From an uncultured Prevotella sp. (GTDB lineage: Bacteria; Bacteroidota; Bacteroidia; Bacteroidales; Bacteroidaceae): DNA of 13,231 bases. Each line of letters starts with the position of its first letter. The first letter of the stretch is position 1. Shown in pieces: positions 1-7,374 of the stretch. The DNA lies in contig CALCUV010000014.1 in NCBI GenBank assembly GCA_937906765.1, positions 1 to 13,231 on the forward strand. The letters run 5' to 3'. The notes below the pieces were generated by a model. It was not told the DNA's origin. It saw only the letters and a list, made by a program, of their open reading frames with translations, and did no database searches. Both the position numbers and the translations under genes were made by a program.

Positions 1-430
1 CTTCTGTTGCCTCGGTTTGTCCGAGTCTCATTTTGATGCTAAACGTAAGGTCGTGGCGCTGGCGGATAAGGTCGGCTATCTCCTTGACGCAATCGGGATG
101 TTGTAACAACCCCGCACCTCTGCCATGACGCGTTTGAAGCGGGAAAGGACAACCCATGTTGATGTCTATTTCACGATATCCCAGGTCCGATAGATAGTCC
201 ACAAGGAAAGTAAATTCCGCTCCGTCCTTAGCGATAACTTGAGGTATAACTGGCACGCCCACGTTAAATTCCGGACGCACATCGCGTGCATCTTTCGTGC
301 GAATGCCTTTATGCTCCATGCGTAAGAATGGAGTATAGTAGGCAGTGACGCCACCTATTAATTCGTGGTGAATTCGGCGATAGGTGTCTTCTGTAAAACC
401 TTGTAGTGGCGCGAAATAGAGAGGGAGCAT
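1..430 (-). CDS. dus: tRNA-dihydrouridine synthase (Dus family), 3' end cut off by the window
   Basis: The reading frame starts at the ATG whose complement is at 428-430 and stays open to the left edge, giving the first 143 residues of a protein that should be about 300-340 aa. Dus enzymes use FMN and NADPH to reduce uridine to dihydrouridine in tRNA D-loops. What can be seen: an N-terminal LYFAPLQGFTEDTYRR, matching the FMN-binding 'APxxGxTdxxfR' start of the family; the signature INMGCPFPLQTRHGRGAGLL, which contains the conserved N-x-GCP and the catalytic cysteine; and SIKMRLG, matching the 'vKiRlG' motif. It is the last gene visible in the leftward metF-holB-ricT-gldH-dus series, 104 bp after gldH. 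The start is chosen because the family N-terminus begins right there. The 20 bp before the ATG (431-450) is a short TCTCAAT/TCTCATT repeat rather than a ribosome binding site. The Dus subfamily cannot be assigned from this fragment. Confidence 0.93.
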   Translation of the reverse strand, partial: MLPLYFAPLQGFTEDTYRRIHHELIGGVTAYYTPFLRMEHKGIRTKDARDVRPEFNVGVPVIPQVIAKDGAEFTFLVDYLSDLGYREIDINMGCPFPLQTRHGRGAGLLQHPDCVKEIADLIRQRHDLTFSIKMRLGQTEATE

Positions 431-534
431 GGATAAAATGAGAATTGAGAAAAACAATAAGTAACTTCCTTGGCAGAGAATTACTTTTAGGCGGTCGTAA
501 GTGAGAAACTGTATGGCGCAAAAGGGAAACCGTC

Positions 535-981
535 TTAACGGAACTCTACTCCCACGTGACTAATTCCATGAACGGGGTGGGGGAGACAGGGACGGATGGA
601 AATCATACCCTTTAACGTGTCGGTAGGTTCCAACGTACAGAGTTCGACACGGATGTCGCGGTGGTTAATCCCCTTGCCGTTTTTATTGCCCGTAGGGTCG
701 AAAAGAGCAACGCAGAGGGTGTCAGTTCTTGACGTATCTGGCGCTTGCCAAACTTGGGTAATTTCCAACGGAAGATAGATGGAGTCAAACGGATGTGTCT
801 CTGTCGTTCGCACACAAATGTGTAAGGTGTGGGGATTTGAGGAAGTCGGAACGCAGATTTCAAATTTGACGGAATCCGTTGGGACCCACTGCTCATTATC
901 TACGGGTAGAAAAGCAGTGTAGGCTGCATAAGGAGTGCAGCCTACACACATGAATATGATGAACAGAAGGATGTTTCGCAT
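535..981 (-). CDS. gldH: GldH-family gliding motility lipoprotein
   Basis: 148 aa. The N-terminus is a lipoprotein signal: two charged residues, a hydrophobic stretch (LLFIIFMCVG) and a cysteine at residue 15, expected to be lipidated and anchored in an envelope membrane. The rest fits the GldH pattern: DSIYLPLEI in the centre, then DTLCVALFDPTGNKNGKG and a C-terminal HGISHVGVEF, matching the family's 'DTl.l.L.d..G...GkG' and 'GI.dvGl' stretches. GldH was defined in Flavobacterium as needed for gliding and is linked to the type IX secretion machinery. Homologues also occur in non-gliding Bacteroidales, so a motility role here is not implied. It lies 38 bp after ricT, a neighbour pair common in Bacteroidales, and the length is normal for the family. 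The lipobox is slightly off consensus (Cys-Val-Gly before the lipidated Cys). Assignment rests on family pattern and gene order. Confidence 0.85.
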   Translation of the reverse strand: MRNILLFIIFMCVGCTPYAAYTAFLPVDNEQWVPTDSVKFEICVPTSSNPHTLHICVRTTETHPFDSIYLPLEITQVWQAPDTSRTDTLCVALFDPTGNKNGKGINHRDIRVELCTLEPTDTLKGMISIRPCLPHPVHGISHVGVEFR

Positions 982-1019
982 AGTAACCCTTATGTTATTG
1001 CGAGAATGGAGTGCGCGAT

Positions 1020-2213
1020 TTAACGCTCTGAATGACCTTTCTTCTTAGGTCGGCGGTCGCCACGGTTGTTGCGGTGTTCGTTGTGGGGGCGTTGGTCTTG
1101 CTGCCCTCCGTTATGGCGCGACTTATCATTGTGATGCTTATTGCCCTTACGCTTCGATTTGTCAAAACGCGTAAGACTTTCCTGTTCTGCCAAGTCAATA
1201 GGAGTGGTGGGCGCAACTTCCGTTGTGTCGTTCAGCGTAAGGGGCTTTTCGCCACGCTTGTTCATGTTAAGCACTTCAAAAGCACGTTCCGCTGAGATGG
1301 TTGTTACATTTGCAGCCATGCGTTTGTCAGTGCTGTAACTTACAGTGCCGGCAAGGATGTCGGTTTTGAAATGGTAGAACGTAGCATCGGCAGTTTCGAG
1401 CGTTATTTCACGACTGGGTAATTTGCGTGCGGCTTCCATGTACGTGTCAACTTCATAATTGAGGCAGCATTTGAGTTTTGCACACTGTCCAGCCAATTTC
1501 TGAGGGTTGGGAGAGATGTCCTGGAAACGCGCAGCGGCAGTTGAAACACTATTGAAGTTTTTTACCCATGTGGCACAGCAAAGTTCGCGTCCGCAAGGTC
1601 CAATTCCTCCGATGCGTCCGGCTTCCTGGCGTGCACCAATCTGACGCATTTCTATGCGTACGTGGAAGGTTTCGGCGAGCACCTTAATGAGTTGACGGAA
1701 ATCGACACGCTGGTCGGCGATGTAGTAGAAAATGGCTTTGTTGCAGTCTCCTTGATACTCAACGTCGCCAATCTTCATGTCGAGATTGAGGTTCTTGGCA
1801 ATTTGACGTGCTTGTATCATCGTGTCATGCTCACGTGATTGCGCCTCTTCGTATTTCTCCATGTCCACAGGGCGAGCTTTGCGATAGATACGCTTAATTT
1901 CGGTGTCGGGTCTGAGACATGCCTTCTTCATTTGCAGAGGAACGAGCTGCCCAGTGAGGGTTACGACACCGATGTCGTGACCTGGTGATGCTTCTACGGC
2001 AACAATGTCTCCCTTTTGCAGGGGAATGCGATTTTCATTGCGATAATATCCCTTGCGAGTGTGCTTAAATTGCACCTCTACGAGGTCGCACGCATCGTTA
2101 TTGCCGGGGATGTCGGCAAAGTAGTCGTACGTATTCAGTTGTTTGTCCTGTCTGCCGCAACCTTTCGCACTGAGTCCGCGCAGGCAGGGATGTATCATAA
2201 ATTCTTTGTTCAT
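1020..2213 (-). CDS. ricT: PSP1 C-terminal domain protein, RicT/YaaT-like
   Basis: 397 aa. The central part is clearly PSP1/RicT: residues 200-213 read RIGGIGPCGRELCC, followed by an NP-KL-GQC-KLKCCLNYE stretch at 236-253. This gives cysteines 207, 212, 213, 244, 249 and 250 in the family spacing. In Bacillus, RicT (YaaT) forms the RicA-RicF-RicT complex, which carries Fe-S clusters and influences RNase Y-dependent RNA processing. Bacteroidota keep the RicT homologue, but its role there is poorly defined. Residues 40-110 form a beta-rich N-terminal half with GDIVAVEASPGHDIGVV. Residues 350-397 are a low-complexity tail rich in Lys, Arg, His, Asn and Gly, probably disordered and possibly nucleic-acid binding (inference). 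It lies 61 bp after holB and 38 bp before gldH, as in other Bacteroidales. No in-frame frameshift or missing key residue is visible. Confidence 0.9.
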   Translation of the reverse strand: MNKEFMIHPCLRGLSAKGCGRQDKQLNTYDYFADIPGNNDACDLVEVQFKHTRKGYYRNENRIPLQKGDIVAVEASPGHDIGVVTLTGQLVPLQMKKACLRPDTEIKRIYRKARPVDMEKYEEAQSREHDTMIQARQIAKNLNLDMKIGDVEYQGDCNKAIFYYIADQRVDFRQLIKVLAETFHVRIEMRQIGARQEAGRIGGIGPCGRELCCATWVKNFNSVSTAAARFQDISPNPQKLAGQCAKLKCCLNYEVDTYMEAARKLPSREITLETADATFYHFKTDILAGTVSYSTDKRMAANVTTISAERAFEVLNMNKRGEKPLTLNDTTEVAPTTPIDLAEQESLTRFDKSKRKGNKHHNDKSRHNGGQQDQRPHNEHRNNRGDRRPKKKGHSER

Positions 2214-2274
2214 ATATTTTTTAGGGGAGATATTCTAATTGCTCTAAATGTATGAGTTGTTTTTGAGCATAAAC

Positions 2275-3393
2275 TTATTTTATGAGCAAGACAATCATCT
2301 TGAGCGCAAAGTCAAAGAACACCATGCGGGGATTGACATTTTGCGTGATGTCTCGCTCAGCGAGTGAGAGTTCTTCCATAATGCCGATAACGTTTCTCTC
2401 ATTGATGAAGGGCGAGAAGCGCGTTGAGAAGTCGCGTTCGTTAGCGGCAAGGTAATTTAAGTTAGGGTCGTGAAAATTAAAGATGAAGTTTTCGCGCACC
2501 ATGTGTTGGCAGTAGCGTAGGAAGTTTTTTTGTTTTTCGCGCCCCCATTCTGCTACGAGTTCACTCCATTTGTGCATCTCCTTAATGTCGCGCATGTAGC
2601 ATTTACGCATGAGTTGCACAAAGAGGTCGAAGAAGATGGCGGTTTCTTCGTTTGCCTGAATCAAGTTTACGGCTTGTGTGTAACTTCCGTTGGCATTACG
2701 CGCAATGGTGAGTGCCATTTCGTCGGCCATGCCATGCTGTTTGACGAGCACTTCTTGGATTTCGGTGGGCGTCAGTGCTGGAAATTCAATGCTTTGTGTG
2801 CGACTGACAATCGTTTGGAGCAATCGCTCGGGCGTTTCTGTAATCAGAATAATCACCGTTTTCGTAGGTGGTTCTTCCAGAATCTTTAGAATTTTATTCG
2901 CCGCCTGTTCGTTAATCAATTCTGCGTGCCAAACAATCACCACTCTGTAACCTCCTTGTTGGGCTGTCAAACTCAAAGCGTCAGACATGTAAGCGGCGTC
3001 CTTCACATTGATAATGGGTTGCTGGTTTTCCGTACCCATTGCGGCATACCAGCGTTTTGTGTCAAGATATATGGAACGCGCCAGCTCATCTCTCCAAGTG
3101 CGGAGATGCGCTGTGCTTAAAGTTTCTTCTGAAGACTTCTTGTTGGGAAACAGGAAGTGAAGGTCGGGGTGCTCAAAATGCTTCATCATCTTGCAGGAGC
3201 GACATTCGCCACAGGGATTGCCATCGACGGGCGACTGGCAGAGCAATGCCTCGGCAAAGGCGAGCGCCATGGGCAACTTTCCGCAACCTTCAGGCCCGCT
3301 AAAGAGTTGGGCATGCGGAACTCTCCCCGTTACGATTTGCCGACGGAGTCTTTCCTTAATGCCTTCTTGGGCTATGATGGAGGAGTAGAGCAT
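2275..3393 (-). CDS. holB: DNA polymerase III subunit delta' (clamp loader)
   Basis: 372 aa. Delta' is the stationary wall of the clamp loader that opens the beta sliding clamp during chromosome replication. In order the sequence shows: HAQLFSGPEGCGKLPMAL (residues 27-44), a P-loop-like segment with Leu40 where active AAA+ ATPases have Thr/Ser; a zinc-module set of cysteines at 52, 61, 64 and 67 (CGECRSC); VVIVWHAELINEQAANKILKILEEPP, the typical delta'/DnaX sensor-helix segment; and ILITETPERLLQTIVSRTQSI, with SRT in place of the usual SRC motif. The altered P-loop fits a non-hydrolysing delta' and argues against DnaX, as do the length and absence of a C-terminal tau extension. The gene starts right after the repeat filling the metF-holB gap and precedes ricT by 61 bp. 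HolB-RicT adjacency is frequent in Bacteroidota. Confidence 0.92.
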   Translation of the reverse strand: MLYSSIIAQEGIKERLRRQIVTGRVPHAQLFSGPEGCGKLPMALAFAEALLCQSPVDGNPCGECRSCKMMKHFEHPDLHFLFPNKKSSEETLSTAHLRTWRDELARSIYLDTKRWYAAMGTENQQPIINVKDAAYMSDALSLTAQQGGYRVVIVWHAELINEQAANKILKILEEPPTKTVIILITETPERLLQTIVSRTQSIEFPALTPTEIQEVLVKQHGMADEMALTIARNANGSYTQAVNLIQANEETAIFFDLFVQLMRKCYMRDIKEMHKWSELVAEWGREKQKNFLRYCQHMVRENFIFNFHDPNLNYLAANERDFSTRFSPFINERNVIGIMEELSLAERDITQNVNPRMVFFDFALKMIVLLIK

Positions 3394-3498
3394 GGGGGAA
3401 AATTAGAAATGAGATTTGAGAAATGAGAAATGAGAAACCATGCGGTTGGACTATAACGTTCCTGCATTTTTCTCTTTTCTCCTTTTTCCTTTCTCCTT
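3394..3498 (-). repeat. Heptamer-array element with CCGCATGG core, copy 1 (fills the metF-holB gap)
   Basis: Read on the minus strand this is: four purine heptamers (plus 3498-3471, AAGGAGA/AAGGAAA type), a 25-nt spacer, the core CCGCATGG (3445-3438), two bases, then five pyrimidine heptamers (3435-3401, TCTCATT type), ending 7 bp before the holB ATG. The purine array begins at the base right after the metF stop codon, so the element occupies essentially the whole gap and replaces any ribosome binding site for holB. It shares its core and 7-nt period with the copies at 4864-4981 and 10197-10295. The two arms are roughly complementary, so the RNA could form an imperfect hairpin with the core in the loop (inference). 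Confidence 0.75.
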
Positions 3499-4449
3499 TT
3501 AATAAATTTGTTTCGCAATTTCCGCAATAGAATCTACCGCTGAAACGGTGTAGAAATGCAGACTGGGGCAACCGTGAGCGAGGAGTTCTTTACACTGTGC
3601 TACGCTCCATTCAATGCCTAACTGTTTTACCTGTTCATCCGTAGTGCATTTCTGCGCTTCTCGGACAAGTGCTTCAGGAAGGTCGCAATGGAACACCTTG
3701 GGAACGACCTGCAACTGCGCCAATCTTGTGATCGGTTTGATACCTGGGATGATGGGCACGTGGATTCCCTCTTGACGGCATTTCTCTACGAAGCGGAAGT
3801 ATGCCTGATTGTCATAAAAGAGTTGCGTTACGCCATATTCCGCACCGAGTTCCACCTTGCGCTTAAACCACGAGATGTCCGTCTGCAAGTTGGGCGCTTC
3901 CTCATGCTTTTCAGGGTAACACGCCACACCATAGGAGAAATGTTTGCCCGGCACCTTGATGGGCGAGCCATCAATAAACGTGCCGTTGTTGAAGGCATTG
4001 ATTTGCTCCTGCAACTCCGTAGTGTGCGCATAACCATCAGGTTCAGGTTGGAACATGGCATCCTCTTTCGCCTTATCGCCTCGCAAAACGAGGAGGTTTT
4101 CAATACCCAAAAACTGAAGGTCGAGCAACATGTATTCAATCTGTTCCCTTGTGCAACCGCTACATACTACGTGAGGTACGACGGGAATATTGAAAGCATT
4201 TTTTATGGCTGCAGCAACGGCTACCGTTCCTGGACGACGGCGCATACGGTGGCGCTGCATGAGTCCGCCGCCCAAGTCTTTGTAAACAAACTCCGAGCGG
4301 TGGGTCGTGATGTTAATATATTTCGGACTGAATTCTCGCAACTTTTCAATCGTCTGGCGCAGGTTTTCAAAACCCGTGCCTTTCAGCGGTGGCAACACCT
4401 CGAATGAAAAGGCGGGACCTTCTTTGTGAATGAGTTCCGTGATAGACAT
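3499..4449 (-). CDS. metF: Methylenetetrahydrofolate reductase
   Basis: 316 aa from the ATG at 4449, close to the usual bacterial MetF length of about 295-320. MetF is a cytosolic FAD enzyme that reduces 5,10-methylene-THF to 5-methyl-THF, the methyl donor for methionine synthesis. Visible motifs: FSFEVLPP at residues 14-21, with Glu17 equivalent to the catalytic Glu28 of the E. coli enzyme; VVPHVVCSGCT; LLVLRGDKAKED, with Asp125 in the flavin-binding position; GVTQLFYDN, with Gln209; IPGIKPI; and a C-terminal LHFYT. An upstream in-frame ATG at 4491 would add 14 residues (MLQICHSTILKRET) that do not resemble the family, so 4449 is preferred. It is the first gene of the leftward series; a promoter candidate lies about 110 bp upstream. 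The stop codon directly abuts the repeat element leading to holB. Confidence 0.95.
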   Translation of the reverse strand: MSITELIHKEGPAFSFEVLPPLKGTGFENLRQTIEKLREFSPKYINITTHRSEFVYKDLGGGLMQRHRMRRRPGTVAVAAAIKNAFNIPVVPHVVCSGCTREQIEYMLLDLQFLGIENLLVLRGDKAKEDAMFQPEPDGYAHTTELQEQINAFNNGTFIDGSPIKVPGKHFSYGVACYPEKHEEAPNLQTDISWFKRKVELGAEYGVTQLFYDNQAYFRFVEKCRQEGIHVPIIPGIKPITRLAQLQVVPKVFHCDLPEALVREAQKCTTDEQVKQLGIEWSVAQCKELLAHGCPSLHFYTVSAVDSIAEIAKQIY

Positions 4450-4555
4450 AGTTTCACGTTTTAAAATGGTGGAATGGCAGATTTGAAGCACGTGTCACAA
4501 AGTCGCGTTATCCAAGCGTCAAGGTCGTTGTGCGACACACTGCCTCATTAAGGCA

Positions 4556-4587
4556 CAAAAATACATTTTTCCTTTGAGACCTCCAAC
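4556..4587 (-). promoter_or_regulatory. Putative promoter for the metF operon
   Basis: On the minus strand positions 4563-4556 read TATTTTTG, an exact fit to the Bacteroidota -7 consensus TAnnTTTG. GTTG, one base off the -33 TTTG, lies 20 bp upstream. Transcription would begin near 4549, leaving a leader of about 100 nt. That leader contains small potential stems (for example GCCT-TAATG-AGGC), but no riboswitch class was recognised. Confidence 0.5.
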
Positions 4588-4826
4588 CTTTCTTGAGAAT
4601 TATCGATTCAAAGATGGTAGTAATAAAAATATAAAGCACCCCATGGCCCCGTAATTTTGTTGTTGCGGATAGTGCCATTCGTGTCGAAAGAATACTCTGT
4701 GTCGTCCCCAATTTAAGTATCCTCAAAACAGAAATAGTTTTAAGGAAAACAAAGAGTATAATTCGAGCAACAATTAGAAACTTACGAACGACAATTTAAG
4801 ACATCGTGTGGGCAGGTTTTAATGTT

Positions 4827-4858
4827 CTGAGGTTCTGAGGTTAAGAAGTTCTGAAGAT
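4827..4858 (-). repeat. Octamer repeat array (AACCTCAG type)
   Basis: On the plus strand four octamers follow each other: CTGAGGTT (4827-4834), CTGAGGTT (4835-4842), AAGAAGTT (4843-4850) and CTGAAGAT (4851-4858). Read on the minus strand they are AACCTCAG-type units. The minus-strand sequence of 4828-4855 matches 11295-11322 inside the sigma-like gene at 26 of 28 positions. It lies just left of the heptamer-array element, so the two may form one compound repeat. Confidence 0.75.
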
Positions 4859-4863
4859 AAAAG

Positions 4864-4981
4864 GTTAACGGGGAACGGTTAAAGGTGAACGGAGAACGGG
4901 GAACGGAGAACGGGGAGGCTGGAGCGGTGCTATCACTCCGCATGGTCTTTCACCTTTCACCTTTCATCGTTCACCTTTCCC
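4864..4981 (+). repeat. Heptamer-array element with CCGCATGG core, copy 2
   Basis: Eight contiguous 7-nt units run from 4864 to 4919 (GTTAACG, GGGAACG, GTTAAAG, GTGAACG, GAGAACG, GGGAACG, GAGAACG, GGGAGGC). An 18-nt spacer follows, then CCGCATGG at 4938-4945, one base, and five pyrimidine heptamers from 4947 to 4981 (CTTTCAC, CTTTCAC, CTTTCAT, CGTTCAC, CTTTCCC). The right-hand units are close reverse complements of the left-hand ones (GTGAACG pairs exactly with CGTTCAC), so the element is an inverted pair of heptamer arrays around the core. It points towards the gene at 5115. Confidence 0.8.
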
Positions 4982-5034
4982 CCTTTTTGCTCTTATGTTA
5001 TAAGTATTGAAAATGAGCAACATAAAAAATATTT

Positions 5035-5088
5035 GAAAAAAAAGTTACCCCATTTTTTGAATTTTTTTCTTTTTGTTTCTATATTATA
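5035..5088 (+). promoter_or_regulatory. Promoter segment P1, near-identical to the one at 8518
   Basis: Contains TTTG at 5056-5059 and TATATTAT at 5080-5087 separated by 20 bp, fitting the Bacteroidota -33/-7 layout, with the first codon of the downstream gene at 5115. The whole 54 bp, including the A-tract and GTTACCCC upstream of -33, matches 8518-8571 at 52 of 54 positions; similarity stops at the downstream edge. The extent beyond the promoter boxes suggests either a duplicated cassette or a bound upstream element. Confidence 0.65.
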
Positions 5089-5114
5089 GTAGAAATCGCA
5101 AAAAAATAAACGAC

Positions 5115-5519
5115 ATGAAAGATCCATTTAAGCACGCAGACAAAACTTTTGTAGTAGGGGAAAATCGTAGTTACATCGCAGAACTTCCTCATCACTTGGC
5201 ACACAAGGGACTTCCCAGTGACGTGGCGCGTACAGAATTGTTCAAACTCGACTCGCGCGAAGGCAATCTTCTTACCTTCAAACACGGTGTGGGGTATCGC
5301 ACTCCCATCTCAGGCAAAGTGCTTACCAACCCCAAAACGGGCGAAGAAATTTGCTTCCTTGACTACCGCGGTTCGCGCATCATGCTTGAAGCATCGCATT
5401 ACATGCACGGCGGTCGCAGGGTTTCTCAGGAGAGACTGGACACGCTCCGCACGGATGACGGACGTACACTCCGCCAATTCCTTAAAGACGAGGCGGAAAA
5501 ACCTTTAGAAGAAAGATAA
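5115..5519 (+). CDS. Hypothetical protein, 134 aa
   Basis: A soluble, charged protein of 134 aa with no signal peptide or membrane segment. An in-frame ATG at 5073 would lie inside the promoter segment, between the -33 and -7 boxes, so the start at 5115 (MKDPFKHADKTFVV) is preferred. Features visible: a His-containing region ELPHHLAHKGLP near residue 25, a central beta-like part (LLTFKHGVGYRTPISGKVLTNPKTGEEICFLDYRGSRIMLEA), and a charged helical C-terminus (LRQFLKDEAEKPLEER). I do not recognise a family. It is preceded by promoter P1 with a leader of only about 20 nt and followed by a hairpin at 5558-5583, so it is probably a single-gene transcript. Codon use looks like that of its neighbours, and the clean frame with a plausible promoter supports a real gene. 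Confidence 0.8.
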   Translation: MKDPFKHADKTFVVGENRSYIAELPHHLAHKGLPSDVARTELFKLDSREGNLLTFKHGVGYRTPISGKVLTNPKTGEEICFLDYRGSRIMLEASHYMHGGRRVSQERLDTLRTDDGRTLRQFLKDEAEKPLEER

Positions 5520-5557
5520 GGAAGCGTCCTACATTCTGTGCACCTTAAAAATTTCAT

Positions 5558-5583
5558 CGAGAGCATGTTCTGTTATGCTCTCG
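5558..5583 (+). terminator. Hairpin downstream of the 134-aa gene
   Basis: A perfect 9-bp inverted repeat: CGAGAGCAT (5558-5566), loop GTTCTGTT, ATGCTCTCG (5575-5583). It lies 38 bp after the stop codon at 5519. There is no T-run on the plus side, so it is a weak match to an intrinsic terminator. The A-rich sequence before it would give a U-run only for minus-strand transcription. It could equally be a regulatory stem upstream of the ATPase gene. Confidence 0.5.
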
Positions 5584-5621
5584 GTAATGGTATGTAAATT
5601 CTAAACAAAATCGATTCAAGC

Positions 5622-5629
5622 TATATTAT
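5622..5629 (+). promoter_or_regulatory. Candidate -7 box for the AAA ATPase gene
   Basis: TATATTAT, identical to the -7 octamer of the promoters at 5080 and 8563, lies 30 bp before the ATG at 5659. The -33 position at the same spacing reads ATTC rather than TTTG, so support is limited to the shared -7 sequence and its location. Confidence 0.35.
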
Positions 5630-5658
5630 AAAACCTACCATAAACGAACGGAAAAATC

Positions 5659-7341
5659 ATGGATACAAAAACTCATTCGTGCGCCCAGAAAGGCAAAAGT
5701 CTTAGTGAGTCAATTAAATTTCCTACTTTGCTCGAAGCCATCGAGCGCGTAGTGGAACTGTCCAAGGATAGCAAGATGAGCAATGATTTCCTGCAGAACG
5801 CCTCGCTCGAGATTGGGCTGATTGCTGATAGCTACGGCATCACAGAGCAACAGGCGGTGCTGTTTTGCATCTGCATGGAGCGCGGACCTCGCAAAGTGGA
5901 CTACGATGACTTCGCCCGCCACCTTGACTTGAGCAACATCCGTGTGCTCAGTTATGCTTCCGATGTGGATGCCCTCATGCGCCGTCGCTTGATTCGCTAT
6001 CGCAATGTTCACGACGAAGACTCGTTTGACGTTAATCAATCCGTTATCAAGGCGCTCAAGCGCAACGAAGTCTATCAGTTGCCCACGCTTACGGGGCTTG
6101 ATTGCAACGACCTTTTTGAGCAACTGAACATGCTGTTCGACGACCTTGACAATGATGCCATCACGCCCGAAGACTTGTTTGCCGAACTTGAAGAACTCTT
6201 TGCTAATAATCCTCAGATAAGCATGGTGCAGCAGTTAAACGAACTGCGCATTTCGGGCGACAATCTGTTGCTCCTCTTGCTCTTCTGCCACCTGCTTATC
6301 AATAAAGACGACAACGACATTCGTTTCGGTCAGATGGAGTGCGTGTTTAGCGACAAGAGTGACTTCTCTCGTGTAAAAGGCGAACTGCGCCGAGCCGAGC
6401 ATCGCCTTATGCGGCACAATCTTATCGAACATCGCTCCGTGGATGGCATTGCCGATACCAATAGTTATTGCCTCACAGCCCACGCCAAGCGCACCTTGCT
6501 TGCCGAGATGAAACTCTGTAGTGCGGAAGAGAAAATTGCCGATGTGCTCTGCCACAAAACGCTCACCGAGAAACCTCTGTTTTATGCCGAAACCATAGAG
6601 CACCAAGTGTCGGAACTGAGCACCTTCTTCCTTCCTGAGCGTTACAACGAGATACGTGAGCGCATGCAGCAGCGTGGTTTCCGCCACGGTTTTTCATGCC
6701 TCTTCTACGGAAGGCCGGGCACAGGCAAAACCGAGACTGTCTATCAGTTGGCACGACAAACGGGGCGCGATATTTTGGTGGTTGATGTGCCGCAAATCAA
6801 GAGCAAGTGGGTGGGCGACTCCGAGAAAAACATCAAAGCCCTCTTCGACCGCTACCGCGAACTGGTACGCCGCTCCGAAGTGGCGCCCATCCTTCTCTTC
6901 AACGAGGCAGATGCCATCATTGGCATACGTAAGAATGGTGCCACCAATGCGGTAGATAAGATGGAGAATACCATACAAAATATTATCCTCCAGGAGATGG
7001 AGTCGCTCGACGGGATCCTCATTGCTACCACCAATCTTGCCGACAATCTCGATACCGCCTTCGAGCGCCGCTTCCTCTACAAAATAAGGTTTGACAAACC
7101 CGATGCCTCAGTGCGTAGTCTTATTTGGAAGCAGATGATACCCGAACTCTCCACCACCGATGCCGCAACGCTCGCCACAGTCTTTGACTTCAGTGGTGGA
7201 CAGATTGAAAACATCGCTCGCAAGCATGCCATCCACGCTGTGCTCCATGGCGAACCCGAGAGTCTGCTTCGCACGCTACAGGACTATTGTGCCACTGAAA
7301 AGCTTGAGTCCAAGTCGGTGGTCAAGAGAATTGGATTTTAA
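5659..7341 (+). CDS. AAA family ATPase with winged-helix-like N-terminal half
   Basis: 560 aa. Residues 345-545 form one AAA module: Walker A GRPGTGKT (351-358), a pore-loop-like KSKWVGDSEKNI (381-392, aromatic Trp384), Walker B ILLFNEAD (411-418), sensor 1 IATTN (455-459), paired arginines FERRF (468-472) and sensor 2 SGGQIENIA (512-520). All ATPase residues are intact; the Asn before Glu in Walker B (NEAD for DEAD) recurs in a bacterial subgroup of classical AAA proteins. Residues 1-300 contain two segments with winged-helix-like alternation (about 60-115 and 195-285) with no enzyme motif, perhaps an adaptor or oligomer-binding part. Such proteins usually remodel or unfold other proteins as hexamers; the substrate is unknown. 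The next gene begins 33 bp downstream and is probably co-transcribed, making that membrane protein the best candidate partner (inference). There is no signal peptide or membrane segment, so it is cytosolic. Confidence 0.9.
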   Translation: MDTKTHSCAQKGKSLSESIKFPTLLEAIERVVELSKDSKMSNDFLQNASLEIGLIADSYGITEQQAVLFCICMERGPRKVDYDDFARHLDLSNIRVLSYASDVDALMRRRLIRYRNVHDEDSFDVNQSVIKALKRNEVYQLPTLTGLDCNDLFEQLNMLFDDLDNDAITPEDLFAELEELFANNPQISMVQQLNELRISGDNLLLLLLFCHLLINKDDNDIRFGQMECVFSDKSDFSRVKGELRRAEHRLMRHNLIEHRSVDGIADTNSYCLTAHAKRTLLAEMKLCSAEEKIADVLCHKTLTEKPLFYAETIEHQVSELSTFFLPERYNEIRERMQQRGFRHGFSCLFYGRPGTGKTETVYQLARQTGRDILVVDVPQIKSKWVGDSEKNIKALFDRYRELVRRSEVAPILLFNEADAIIGIRKNGATNAVDKMENTIQNIILQEMESLDGILIATTNLADNLDTAFERRFLYKIRFDKPDASVRSLIWKQMIPELSTTDAATLATVFDFSGGQIENIARKHAIHAVLHGEPESLLRTLQDYCATEKLESKSVVKRIGF

Positions 7342-7374
7342 GAAAATAAGCAAAATTTAGTAGTAGAAAAACCT

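Larger units (their letters stand above)
4450..5114. other. Divergent intergenic region between metF and the rightward gene series
   Basis: 665 bp without a convincing gene. From left to right it holds the metF leader and promoter candidate, an AT-rich stretch (4590-4800) with a short possible coding remnant on the minus strand (4608-4712), an octamer array (4827-4858), a complete heptamer-array element (4864-4981) and the rightward promoter segment at 5035-5088. A 72-codon minus-strand frame at 4508-4726 has no family resemblance or start context and is not called. Confidence 0.7.

Noticed and set aside
3688..4407. 239-aa plus-strand reading frame
   Set aside because: It is entirely antisense to metF, whose motifs are unmistakable; the long opposite frame is a by-product of metF codon use.
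4450..4555. Riboswitch (SAM or cobalamin type) in the metF leader
   Set aside because: The leader is only about 100 nt, and its small stems do not match the conserved cores of the SAM or cobalamin classes that I can recognise.
4864..4981. CRISPR array
   Set aside because: The short tandem units are contiguous, imperfect and only 7 nt long, with no unique spacers between identical repeats and no cas genes nearby.
5710..6123. 137-aa minus-strand reading frame, and others inside the ATPase gene
   Set aside because: These frames are antisense to a clear AAA ATPase with all motifs in order; none has its own promoter or family resemblance.
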